The position numbers and the translations under genes are program-made. Below are positions 56,366 through 64,000 of a stretch of 64,000 nucleotides of DNA, in pieces. The stretch is from Pseudoalteromonas sp. DL-6. Lineage in GTDB: Bacteria > Pseudomonadota > Gammaproteobacteria > Enterobacterales > Alteromonadaceae. The stretch's first letter is position 1, and each line of letters begins with the position of its first letter. Under the pieces are notes generated by a model that saw only the letters and a program-made list of their open reading frames with translations, was not told where the DNA came from and searched no databases. Location: the NCBI RefSeq assembly GCF_004328665.1, contig NZ_CP019771.1, positions 558,001 through 622,000 on the forward strand, given 5' to 3'.

Positions 56366-57367
56366 TTATAATGTCCTTGTTACTTTTTTAAGCCCCTTTG
56401 GCTCATCAGGATTAAAACCACGGCTTAATGCCACTTTTGCCACATCAAGGTAAAAACGCTGTAATACTAAAAATGGCGCTAATCGCGGGTGTACTTTAAT
56501 ACCTTGTTGGTTAAGGCTAATCACTTGTGCACCGCGTTTTTTGACCTCAGCAATTTGCTGCTGATGTGACTCTTTGGTTTCATCTTCAACCGAGCAATCT
56601 AAAATCACTAACCCTTGCTCAACTAAGGTCACCGGACCATGTAAAAACTCCGCACTACTAAATGACTCAGCATGAATAGCACACACCTCTTTAAGCTTAA
56701 GTGCCATTTCTTTTGAGATAGAAAACCCTAAACCTCGTGCCAATACCACCATATTCTTAATATTTGCAAACTCAGTAGGTTGTAGCTGAGTTGGTGAATC
56801 TATAATGGCATTAAGCGCGCTAGGTAACTCGTCAAGCCCTTGTAATAATGACTCATTTTGAGTCCAATTAGCAACAATATGTACTAGGGCTGATAACGTT
56901 GCCAAATAGCTTTTTGTTGCCGCCACCGAAATTTCATCGCCGGCTTTAAGAGGAACAAAATCATCGACTATGTCTTGTAGAGGTGACGCTTCATCGTTAA
57001 CCAGTGCAATACAATAAGCGCCCGCCTCTTTCGCCATTTTTGCCTGGGCAAGAATGTCTGGGCTGCGTCCTGATTGAGAAATTACAATCACAACAGCGCC
57101 TTCAAGCTTTAATGTTTTACCATATACACTCGCCACTGATGGCGCTGCAGAACTGACCGGTACACCCGCTTCAATTTCAATTAAATATTTACCAAAAACA
57201 CCAGCATGATCTGATGAACCGCGACCAATCATCATAACCACCTTAGGGGCCATATCGCGAAGCTTATGACCAATTTTTTCCACTAAAGGTTGGTTGGCAA
57301 TAATTTGCTTTTCAATAACATTTGGCGTTTGCGCCGCTTCTTTTTCCATTAGTGTGTTAAACATCAT
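56366..57367 (-). CDS. NagB-II, SIS-domain glucosamine-6-phosphate deaminase
   Basis: A 333-residue protein with two SIS domains and no glutaminase domain. The phosphosugar loops read MMIGRGSSDHAGVFGKYLIE and VIVISQSGRSPDILAQ, and the second half has ARGLGFSISKEMALKLKE and HAESFSSAEFLHGP. This is the alternative deaminase that replaces hexameric NagB in Shewanella-type nag pathways, giving fructose-6-P and ammonia. It overlaps nagK by 4 bp (ATGA); a second ATG one codon in is an equally possible start. It should not be called a GlmS because the N-terminal amidotransferase is missing. Confidence 0.92.
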   Translation of the reverse strand: MMFNTLMEKEAAQTPNVIEKQIIANQPLVEKIGHKLRDMAPKVVMMIGRGSSDHAGVFGKYLIEIEAGVPVSSAAPSVASVYGKTLKLEGAVVIVISQSGRSPDILAQAKMAKEAGAYCIALVNDEASPLQDIVDDFVPLKAGDEISVAATKSYLATLSALVHIVANWTQNESLLQGLDELPSALNAIIDSPTQLQPTEFANIKNMVVLARGLGFSISKEMALKLKEVCAIHAESFSSAEFLHGPVTLVEQGLVILDCSVEDETKESHQQQIAEVKKRGAQVISLNQQGIKVHPRLAPFLVLQRFYLDVAKVALSRGFNPDEPKGLKKVTRTL

Positions 57368-58275
57368 AACTCCTGGCTGCTGTAATTAACGTGCTGTTGT
57401 TTAGCGTAAAGTACAGACCCCATTTCTGGTGACGATAATGGGGCTGATAAAATAGCTTGTATGTCTGGGTCTAACCATGTTGTCATCACGGTTGATAAGC
57501 CACCAATAAACGAAAGCCTAGGTGGGTTTTTATCTAATAATTGTCGTGCAATGTCGCTTAAATAAGCGCCACCTTCTTTTAAAATGGCAATTGCTGTGGC
57601 ATCGTTCGCCTGTGCTGATTGAAAAACACATCCTGCAAGTTGCGCAAAAAAGGCTGCAGGCTTATTGGCAATCACTTCAACAAGTTGCATTGCATCGCTG
57701 ACTTCTAAATAATTCATTAACAAGTTAGTAAGCGCACCACTTGGGATTAATTTATCTAGGCTAAGTAACACATACTGACAAGCAGTAAAACCAATCCATG
57801 CACCACTGCCTTTATCACCGTGTGGAAAGCCATGACCGCCAATCATAAACGATTGACCATTAACGTATGAAAATCCACACGAACCAGTGCCAGCAATCAT
57901 CACTGCGCCATCGCCGCCCTGATGAGCGCCCATACAAGCAATGAGTAAATCAGTAGTTAAGTGCATGGTTTTAAATGGGTGTTGCCACTGCATCATTTGA
58001 TTATGCAAACTTGGTAAGTTAACTCCGGCCAGACCTACTCCTGCAATAAGCTCAGATAAAGGCGTATCTTTAAGCCCTGCATCTTGTAATGCTAAACGCA
58101 CTGATTGCTCAATAGAATGAGTTGCTTGATTAAACCCATGTAACGGGTTACCTGGGCCTGACACGCCGGTGCCGACTATGTCATTACAGCTATTGACGAT
58201 AATTGCTTTACATTTAGTGCCGCCGCCATCGATCCCCACAAAGAGTTGATTGTTTTTAAGATTGTTGGTGATCAT
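57364..58275 (-). CDS. nagK: NagK, BadF/BadG-type N-acetylglucosamine kinase
   Basis: A 303-residue ASKHA-fold kinase. The N-terminal phosphate loop LFVGIDGGGTKCKAIIVNS, VAGVGLAGVNLPS, the catalytic-region LTTDLLIACMGA and the adenosine motif MIAGTGSCGFSYVNG are present. It phosphorylates imported GlcNAc at O6. It leads the four-gene unit, and a NagR box at 58361-58378 lies about 86 bp before its start. It is not of the ROK family used by E. coli NagK but is the form found in marine Alteromonadales pathways. Confidence 0.93.
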   Translation of the reverse strand: MITNNLKNNQLFVGIDGGGTKCKAIIVNSCNDIVGTGVSGPGNPLHGFNQATHSIEQSVRLALQDAGLKDTPLSELIAGVGLAGVNLPSLHNQMMQWQHPFKTMHLTTDLLIACMGAHQGGDGAVMIAGTGSCGFSYVNGQSFMIGGHGFPHGDKGSGAWIGFTACQYVLLSLDKLIPSGALTNLLMNYLEVSDAMQLVEVIANKPAAFFAQLAGCVFQSAQANDATAIAILKEGGAYLSDIARQLLDKNPPRLSFIGGLSTVMTTWLDPDIQAILSAPLSSPEMGSVLYAKQQHVNYSSQEL

Positions 58276-58360
58276 TTTTGCCTCTTAAGTTGTTCGACCG
58301 TTTTGCAAAACACTAAAATAAAACCGGACTGTCATACTGTATGAATCTTATACTAGCACA

Positions 58361-58378
58361 AATGACAGCGTTGTCATT
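58361..58378. promoter_or_regulatory. NagR operator before the nagK-nagB-nagA-nagP unit
   Basis: AATGACAGCGTTGTCATT is an 18-bp near-perfect palindrome and matches the TGACARCGYTGTCA-type NagR site I recall from Shewanella. Its twin is at 61365-61382. Confidence 0.85.
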
Positions 58379-58430
58379 ATTTTTATTTACAAATAAATAA
58401 CTTCTTTTTGTCTTCAATAATTTAAGGAAA

Positions 58431-58451
58431 AACGCACCTTATCGGTGCGTT
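58431..58451 (-). terminator. Terminator overlapping the hexosaminidase stop codon
   Basis: Read on the minus strand, AACGCACC pairs with GGTGCGTT and runs into five Ts. The stop codon (58439-58441) lies in the loop. Confidence 0.8.
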
Positions 58452-61129
58452 ACTTTAAGCTTTCTGCTAACACGATTTGCATAAGGCGTTTTAGAACGAA
58501 CCCATACATCTTGTGTTACTTTGACTGGTTGTGTGTAGGTTTGCCATTGCTCAGACCCTTGTTTATATTCAATCACTAAACCAGGGTAAGCAATATTGGC
58601 AAACAACATACCGTTATCAATTTTAGCCCCCGCATTTGCAAGACGATAATGCACATCCGCACGTTCTAACTTGGCAAATTCCTTTAGCCCCATGGTGGCA
58701 GCAAATGTTTGCCATTGCTGATCGCGCTGCTGCTTTAATTCAGGGCTAAAGCGATTTGTTTGTTGGCTATAAACAAAGCCATTATGATCATACGGTACCG
58801 CCCAATCCGCTTTATGCCATGCACGCTGTGCCAGCGATAATAACCGTGGGAACAGCTTATATTCAGCCATATTATTGGTGCGTGTATTTTCGCTCCATAA
58901 TTGACCCTGAATACCCACAAAACGTTTATCTTTTGCTAAAGGCGCGGATACAACCTTCCCTTGCTCATCATGCTTTAACGTGTCATCAGCTACATAAGGC
59001 TTATCTTCTCGATCGAGCCAAAATTCAGCATGAATAGGCAAATTATCTGGCATAAACTGAAATATCTTTTCAGTATTTATATGCCTTGAAGCCCAGTAAT
59101 AACCATGCTCTTGTGGGTCTGCCTCATACGGGAAGTCAAAATACAATACATCTGGCGAAGAAAGCACTGCTTGCCAATTTCTATTAGCAAATTCATGTGC
59201 ACGCTGATGGCCATTCCACATTAATAAATCCCAAACATTACCTTGCACAATCTCTGGCATATTTTCTGGGTTAGTATGCGATAAGCCATCGCTCCATGCT
59301 GCGGTTTCAATATTCATATCAGCCAACATATTGGCAATACGTTCAATAAAATAGCTGCCCAGCTGACCTGCTTCAGTAATTTCTAACTTATTTTGTTTAA
59401 TAAAATCGGCACAAGCAGGTGAATCAACCCATGCACCTGCAGTTTCATCTGCGCCTATGTGATAACGAGTTAGCGGATGCTGTGCCTCACTATGAATACT
59501 TTTTACTTGTTCCATTACCTCACGGATAAACGCATAGGATGAGTCTAAACACACATTAATAGTATTGTCGTTATAATGTTGTACCGACGAATAGAGCGTT
59601 GTATCAAGCGGGTCATACAGTAAAAACTGTTCGGCTTTTTGTTTATCGCCTTGTTTTATGTATTTATTATAACGCGCTTGCATGGCTTTAATTGCAGCGC
59701 GAGAATGCCCTGGCATGTCAAGCGATGGGATCACTTGAATGTGGCGCGCACTCGCCGCTTTAAGTATTTCTTGGTAGTCAGCTACCGAATAGTAACCGTT
59801 TGCTGCACTTGAAGTATCTAGCCCTGCGCCTAATTGTGGCATTAAACATTGCTGCTCACTTTGATCAAAACAGCGCTTTGCACCTACATCGGTTAGCTCA
59901 GGAAGTGATGGAATTTCTAAACGCCAGCCTTCATCATCACCTAAGTGTAAATGTAGCTTGTTAAGTTTATAAGCTGCCATTTGATCAAGTAACTTTAAAA
60001 TAAAGCCTTTGTCACGAAAGTTCCGTGCTACATCAACCAACACCCCTCTAAACTGATAATGCGGTGCATCAATAACCTCTCCCACAGGTAACATATCACT
60101 GTTAACTTGGTATAAACTCGCTAAACTTTGCAGAGCATAAAAAACACCCGTTTCGTCAGCGGCATCAATAACAACCTCATCGGCTTTAATCGCTAATTTA
60201 TAACTGCCATTAAGCTGATCTTTTTTAACAGTGGAATTAAGTGTGACTTTAATTGCCGCTGCATCATCGCTTACATTAATACCTAACAGTGCCAAGCGCT
60301 CAATTGCAGCCAATACACTTGATTTATCAACTTCTGCATAGTTAATATTAAGCCCTTGGCTAATATCAAGCGTTTGAGTTTGACTAAACTCGCTAACGCG
60401 TGGGGTAGGTATAATTTGTTGAGCAATCACATTGCTTACTTGATTTTGCGAGGTTAAATAAGCTGAAAAGTCATACTTTTCATTACGCTCAAACAAGCGC
60501 TCAGCAGTAAGCCACTGAGTTTTATCGCTCTCAGTACGTTTAAACTGACGAGTGTAATCGGTATAAGGCTCTACATGTGGTAATAGCTCTAAGCCCGTCT
60601 CCAGGTCAATTTTAGGCCTTGTACTTTCAATCACTTTAGCGGTGTCATTGTTATTCACCACGATATAGTTAGGAATAGCGTCGCTTTGCGATAATGACCA
60701 AAAATGCGCATAAAAAGTAATCGTTTTAGTCTCACCGGCTTTAAAGCCAGTAAACCCGTCTTTAAGCTCAATAACATGAATATCGCCATTAACGTGTTTA
60801 ATAGTAAATTCATCGCTAACCGACTTTTGTATTGGCGTAATTTGACTAAAGTAAATTTTCCATTGGTCAACATTGATCGCCGAGTTGGCAGTTAAATGTA
60901 AGTTTGCTTTAAAACAGTGACCGTTTTCAATATTTGGATCGCACTGAGCTGATGGGCGGTTATCAACTTGCTGATATTTTATTTGTAATGTGTTGGCAAG
61001 TAACTCCACCGCACTGTCGTTTGCAGGGCTTAGCTGAACCGATACGGTGTTTTGTTCATCAACATTGCCCTGACACGCACTTAAACCCAGTGCTAAGCAG
61101 CATGCTGTCAGTAATGATTTAATCTTCAT
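58439..61129 (-). CDS. GH20 beta-N-acetylhexosaminidase, outer-membrane or periplasmic lipoprotein
   Basis: An 896-residue chitobiase-like enzyme that releases GlcNAc from chito-oligosaccharides. The lipoprotein signal ends LSAC (Cys19). Domains in order: a CHB_HEX-type carbohydrate-binding region (about 30-180), GH20b (about 240-350), the catalytic TIM barrel (about 355-780; FRGVLVDVARNFRDKG) and a C-terminal CHB_HEX_C-like domain. The catalytic pair is Asp561-Glu562 in YHIGADETAGAW. A NagR box lies 236 bp upstream, so it belongs to the nag regulon and feeds NagP with monomer. Confidence 0.95.
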   Translation of the reverse strand: MKIKSLLTACCLALGLSACQGNVDEQNTVSVQLSPANDSAVELLANTLQIKYQQVDNRPSAQCDPNIENGHCFKANLHLTANSAINVDQWKIYFSQITPIQKSVSDEFTIKHVNGDIHVIELKDGFTGFKAGETKTITFYAHFWSLSQSDAIPNYIVVNNNDTAKVIESTRPKIDLETGLELLPHVEPYTDYTRQFKRTESDKTQWLTAERLFERNEKYDFSAYLTSQNQVSNVIAQQIIPTPRVSEFSQTQTLDISQGLNINYAEVDKSSVLAAIERLALLGINVSDDAAAIKVTLNSTVKKDQLNGSYKLAIKADEVVIDAADETGVFYALQSLASLYQVNSDMLPVGEVIDAPHYQFRGVLVDVARNFRDKGFILKLLDQMAAYKLNKLHLHLGDDEGWRLEIPSLPELTDVGAKRCFDQSEQQCLMPQLGAGLDTSSAANGYYSVADYQEILKAASARHIQVIPSLDMPGHSRAAIKAMQARYNKYIKQGDKQKAEQFLLYDPLDTTLYSSVQHYNDNTINVCLDSSYAFIREVMEQVKSIHSEAQHPLTRYHIGADETAGAWVDSPACADFIKQNKLEITEAGQLGSYFIERIANMLADMNIETAAWSDGLSHTNPENMPEIVQGNVWDLLMWNGHQRAHEFANRNWQAVLSSPDVLYFDFPYEADPQEHGYYWASRHINTEKIFQFMPDNLPIHAEFWLDREDKPYVADDTLKHDEQGKVVSAPLAKDKRFVGIQGQLWSENTRTNNMAEYKLFPRLLSLAQRAWHKADWAVPYDHNGFVYSQQTNRFSPELKQQRDQQWQTFAATMGLKEFAKLERADVHYRLANAGAKIDNGMLFANIAYPGLVIEYKQGSEQWQTYTQPVKVTQDVWVRSKTPYANRVSRKLKVTHR

Positions 61130-61364
61130 TCGCTACTTTCCTCTATTGTATTAACTTAGTCACTTAAACACCTATTTCAAATGCTAAAAATTAAGTCGAT
61201 TTTTCAATGCATTCATTCTTAGTGTGGTTAGTTTATGATGTACCATCAGCTAAAAAATATTTTATGCTTTTAAATCAATCACTATTCATATCTAGCAATT
61301 GCTACCTTAGCCAAACAATGCACTAACGAAGGTTTTAAATAATAATTAACATTGCGCTTCAACT

Positions 61365-61382
61365 TATGACAACGCTGTCATT
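61365..61382. promoter_or_regulatory. NagR operator between the hexosaminidase gene and nagR
   Basis: TATGACAACGCTGTCATT shares 17 of 18 positions with the reverse complement of the site at 58361-58378. It lies in the 574-bp divergent gap 61130-61703, nearer the hexosaminidase gene. I see no gene in the gap; the rest is AT-rich leader. Confidence 0.82.
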
Positions 61383-61703
61383 TAACGGTTAATGTATCCT
61401 TTTTTTTCTTTTATAGCTACACAAGGGGGCAAAAAAGATACAAATAATTTACATGCATACGTATGGTTTTATTTTAAATCATTGTATTTAAATGAGATTT
61501 AAATATTACCAAATCATTACCTGAAACTTTATCTACCATTCTCACAAGAAAGGCGTATAAATTAACTGTTAATATTCAATGATGTCTTTATAATTTAGCC
61601 GTCAAATAATAAAAACCGAGTACAGTTAACTGCATTTGCTGTAGTTGTTTGCCGATAAAGATAATTTAGTGCCCAAAATGATATGTAAAGGTCTATTAAG
61701 CCG

Positions 61704-62720
61704 ATGAGAACAACAATAAACGACGTGGCAAAAGATGCCGGGGTATCAATAAAAACGGTATCTAGAGTAATAAATAACGAAACCTCGGTACGTGACAACA
61801 CCCGTGAAAAAGTCATGGCGTCGGTCGAAAAGTTGAACTTCCAGCCTAACTTAGCTGCAAGAAGTCTTGCAGGAACAAAAGCCTACAGCATAGCTTACAT
61901 ATACGACAACCCTAATGCGTACTATATCATCGATATGCAAAACGGTATTTTAGATGCGTGCAAAAAGCAAGGGTTTGAACTACTCATTCATCCTTGTGAC
62001 GCTAAAGAAGCACATATTTTTGATGAAATTACGAATATGATTAAACGCACACGTATCGCGGGAATTTTACTCACCCCGCCCTTTTCTGAAATGCCTGAGT
62101 TTGTTGAAAAGCTAACTCAACTAGACCTAAAAGTTGTGCGTATTTTATCAGGGCACGACGCGCCTGACTCATTAACACCCTGTATTATGATTGACGATAA
62201 TCTCGCCTCTAAATCAATTACTGAGCATCTAATTAATAACGGCCACACGCGCATCGGCTTTTTAGCTGGGGGCAGCGAACATAACTCGACCAAAGAACGC
62301 TTGGAAGGTTATAAAGCCGCGCTAGCCCAATACGACATTACTATAGATCCAAGTTTAATTATTGATGGCGAATATTCATTTGAGTCGGGGGTTGAGGGCG
62401 CTAAAACACTCATTAGCCAAACTAATAGGCCAACCGCTATCGTCTCATGTAACGATGAAATAGCCGCCGGTGCGTTATTTGCAGCCAGATTAATGAACAT
62501 TGATATACCCAGCGAGCTTTCTATAACAGGGTTTGAGGATAGTCCATTCTCGCGTCAAACCTGGCCAAAACTCACCACCGCTCATCAGCCAAATAATAAA
62601 ATCGCCGAGGATGCGGCTAGCTTGTTAATAGCTCAAATTCGTAATGGCAATGACCGCGATATTATAAAACTATACACTCCTGAACTCGTCGTCAGAGACT
62701 CTACCGCACGCCCTAGTTAA
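61704..62720 (+). CDS. nagR: NagR, LacI-family regulator of the nag regulon
   Basis: A 338-residue LacI-type repressor. The helix-turn-helix is at residues 3-25 (TTINDVAKDAGVSIKTVSRVINNE), followed by the hinge helix NLAARSLAGTKAYSIAYIY. The remaining 270 residues form the sugar-binding-like core (HLINNGHTRIGFLAGGSEHNST, CNDEIAAGALFAA, SITGFEDSPFSRQTWPKLTT). It is divergent from the GH20 gene and adjacent to two matching palindromes, so it most likely represses both nag transcripts until GlcNAc-6-P or a related sugar binds. Ligand identity is from the family, not from this sequence. Confidence 0.92.
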   Translation: MRTTINDVAKDAGVSIKTVSRVINNETSVRDNTREKVMASVEKLNFQPNLAARSLAGTKAYSIAYIYDNPNAYYIIDMQNGILDACKKQGFELLIHPCDAKEAHIFDEITNMIKRTRIAGILLTPPFSEMPEFVEKLTQLDLKVVRILSGHDAPDSLTPCIMIDDNLASKSITEHLINNGHTRIGFLAGGSEHNSTKERLEGYKAALAQYDITIDPSLIIDGEYSFESGVEGAKTLISQTNRPTAIVSCNDEIAAGALFAARLMNIDIPSELSITGFEDSPFSRQTWPKLTTAHQPNNKIAEDAASLLIAQIRNGNDRDIIKLYTPELVVRDSTARPS

Positions 62721-62862
62721 CCGTGTAAATAGGATCACCGTATCATTAATATTCCCCTGTGCGTTGTAAAAAAACTTCAGCGCAGGGTTATATTAAAAAA
62801 CGGCCTACTTTTTGAATATACCTTCTGTATTACTGAGTTTATTAACAGTTAGACGGCTTTCA

Positions 62863-62877
62863 GTGTAAATTTTACAC
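62863..62877. promoter_or_regulatory. Perfect 15-bp palindrome upstream of the glutaredoxin-MauE gene
   Basis: GTGTAAA-T-TTTACAC lies 109 bp before the ATG. Its perfect symmetry suggests a dimeric regulator site; the regulator is unknown. Confidence 0.45.
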
Positions 62878-62927
62878 TTAGGGTCGGTTGATCTTTCAAG
62901 GTTACATAACTCAGTTCAACTCTCTAA

Positions 62928-62965
62928 TACCGATTCACTTAATTAAGTATTATTGCAAATTGGTA
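62928..62965. repeat. Imperfect inverted element with TTAATTAAG core
   Basis: TACCGATT (62928-62935) and AATTGGTA (62958-62965) are inverted with one mismatch around a cacttaattaagtatt core. Only one copy is seen here. The form resembles small dispersed intergenic elements of Alteromonadales, by recall. Confidence 0.3.
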
Positions 62966-62985
62966 TAAATATGCAGGAGTAAATT

Positions 62986-63711
62986 ATGGCCAAGTCAGCC
63001 CAATTGTATAGAATGGCAACCGATGAACATATTTGCCCATTTGGTTTAAAATCTAAAGATTTGCTTGAACGTCAAGGCTTTGAAGTAGACGATCACTTGC
63101 TCACCTCAAGAGCGCAAACCAATGCGTTTAAACAGCAACACGACTTAGAAACAACACCACAAACGTTTATAGATGATAAGCGCATAGGTGGCTACGATGA
63201 GCTTAGAAGTTTCTTTAATAAATCGCCTGCCGGTCAGCAAGGTACAACCTATACCCCTGTGATAGCGATTTTTGCGGTTACCTTGTTGCTCAGTTTCGCT
63301 TTTTCGTTAAGTGGTGCAGGGCTAAGCATGTATACACTTGAGCTTTTCGTGGCATTAACCATGGCCGTACTAGCCATTCAAAAGCTACAAGATTTAACCA
63401 GCTTCTCAAACTCGTTTATCACTTACGACTTACTCGCCATGAAAGTGATCCCTTATGCTTATGTATATCCATTTTTAGAAGCCTTTGTGGGTATAGGTAT
63501 GATTGCAGCGCTGCCCGCTTATTCAATTGCCCCTATCTCTTTATTTATAGGTAGTATTGGCGCAGTCTCTGTTATTAAAGCTGTATACATAGACAAGCGA
63601 GCACTAAAATGTGCCTGTGTTGGCGGCGATAGTAATGTACCCCTTGGCTTTATTTCATTAACCGAAAACCTATTTATGATAGCTGCCGGTATATGGATGC
63701 TAGTTAAATAA
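62986..63711 (+). CDS. Glutaredoxin-like domain fused to a MauE/DoxX-like membrane domain
   Basis: A 241-residue two-domain protein. Residues 1-80 are a glutaredoxin with a monothiol Cys17-Pro-Phe-Gly20 motif and TPQTFIDDKRIGGYDEL (cis-Pro and GG). Residues about 90-241 hold four membrane helices in the MauE/DoxX pattern, with two cysteines in LKCACVGGDSNVPLGF near the end. Such fusions are thought to pass thiol redox equivalents across or within the membrane. GGAG lies before the ATG. No methylamine genes are near, so MauE here only names the fold. A hairpin follows the stop. Confidence 0.87.
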   Translation: MAKSAQLYRMATDEHICPFGLKSKDLLERQGFEVDDHLLTSRAQTNAFKQQHDLETTPQTFIDDKRIGGYDELRSFFNKSPAGQQGTTYTPVIAIFAVTLLLSFAFSLSGAGLSMYTLELFVALTMAVLAIQKLQDLTSFSNSFITYDLLAMKVIPYAYVYPFLEAFVGIGMIAALPAYSIAPISLFIGSIGAVSVIKAVYIDKRALKCACVGGDSNVPLGFISLTENLFMIAAGIWMLVK

Positions 63712-63719
63712 TATAAAAG

Positions 63720-63743
63720 CGCGGTAAGTTACAACTTACCGCG
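63720..63743 (+). terminator. Hairpin terminator after the glutaredoxin-MauE gene
   Basis: CGCGGTAAGTT (63720-63730) pairs perfectly with AACTTACCGCG (63733-63743). The tail (tccttcat) is T-poor, so it may act as an end-protecting hairpin. Confidence 0.6.
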
Positions 63744-63800
63744 TCCTTCATATTTTGATAGCGGGCTACGAGCTGCGGGAGGCGCTGCGCTAAAAGTGCA

Positions 63801-63865
63801 GGTTCTGGGTTTTAGGTTCTGGGTTTTAGGTTTTAGGTTTTAGGTTTTAGGTTTTAGGTTTTAGG
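63801..63865. repeat. Nine-copy GGTTTTA/GGTTCTG heptamer tandem repeat
   Basis: Nine heptamers run from 63801 to 63863, plus a trailing GG. Units 1 and 3 are GGTTCTG and the other seven are GGTTTTA. The region 63712-64000 shows no gene; it also holds tactcgtcactcg-like fragments. Confidence 0.95.
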
Positions 63866-64000
63866 AATAGTATGACTAGATACTAGGTTGTTTGCACAAG
63901 CTCGCTACTCGTCACTCGAAACCTGTTGCCTGTTTACTTTCTTCTCATTCGCTTCTCTGTGGTCAAATAGGTTTTAGTAAAATTTTCACATAGAGGTTAT

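Noticed and set aside
63880..64000. tactcgtcactcg-like fragments at the right edge as a CRISPR or IS remnant
   Set aside because: The words are short and irregular with no spacer periodicity, inverted ends or transposase fragment.

Overview
The window looks like chromosome of a marine gammaproteobacterium of the Alteromonadales, most likely Pseudoalteromonas. The reasons are low-to-moderate GC with AT-rich intergenic DNA, the conserved block rlmN-pilF-rodZ-ispG-hisS-yfgM-bamB-der, a PTS-independent N-acetylglucosamine (nag) regulon with a LacI-type regulator, a large TonB-dependent receptor, and several sensory c-di-GMP and chemotaxis proteins. The genus is inference from gene content, not from a marker-gene comparison. 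I saw no rRNA, tRNA, CRISPR array, integrase or insertion sequence.

Layout. 1-1865 (minus) is an arsenate module: arsR, a dedicated GAPDH and arsJ, the last cut by the window edge. 2051-3098 is the divergent ohr/ohrR peroxide pair with repeated palindromic operators between them. 3448-9762 holds a lone astB, a DUF4382 lipoprotein, an SDR oxidoreductase, a PAS-PAS-GGDEF-EAL protein and a double-receiver protein. 9884-18166 (minus) carries a TonB-dependent receptor, an Lgt-like/TlpA fusion, a sirtuin without cysteines, a YfhL-type ferredoxin with trhP (yegQ), and a soluble PAS-PAS chemoreceptor. 18437-28442 (plus) is the housekeeping run ndk, rlmN, pilF, rodZ, ispG, hisS, yfgM, bamB, der. It ends in ten perfect copies of a heptamer that start inside the der stop codon.

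28830-34515 holds a DUF885 peptidase-like protein, a DASH cryptochrome, a monothiol thioredoxin-like protein and a 651-residue protein I do not recognise. 34619-41401 is a LysR regulator divergent from a four-gene cluster: dabB and dabA (an inorganic-carbon accumulation complex), a cysteine-rich DUF6671-type protein and a Sua5-type threonylcarbamoyl-AMP synthase. Because Sua5 consumes bicarbonate, the cluster may couple carbon uptake to tRNA t6A synthesis. This is the most interesting hypothesis in the window.

41403-53840 is mixed: a membrane GGDEF(degenerate)-EAL protein, anmK, a GNAT acetyltransferase, a CurA-like reductase, a GST, a YkgJ-type protein, a RecQ-like helicase, NDH-2 and a DUF2235 hydrolase. 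53913-62720 is the nag regulon: nagP-nagA-nagB-nagK, a GH20 hexosaminidase lipoprotein and divergent nagR. Two near-identical 18-bp operators sit before nagK and before the hexosaminidase gene. The window closes with a glutaredoxin-MauE fusion and a second heptamer tandem repeat.
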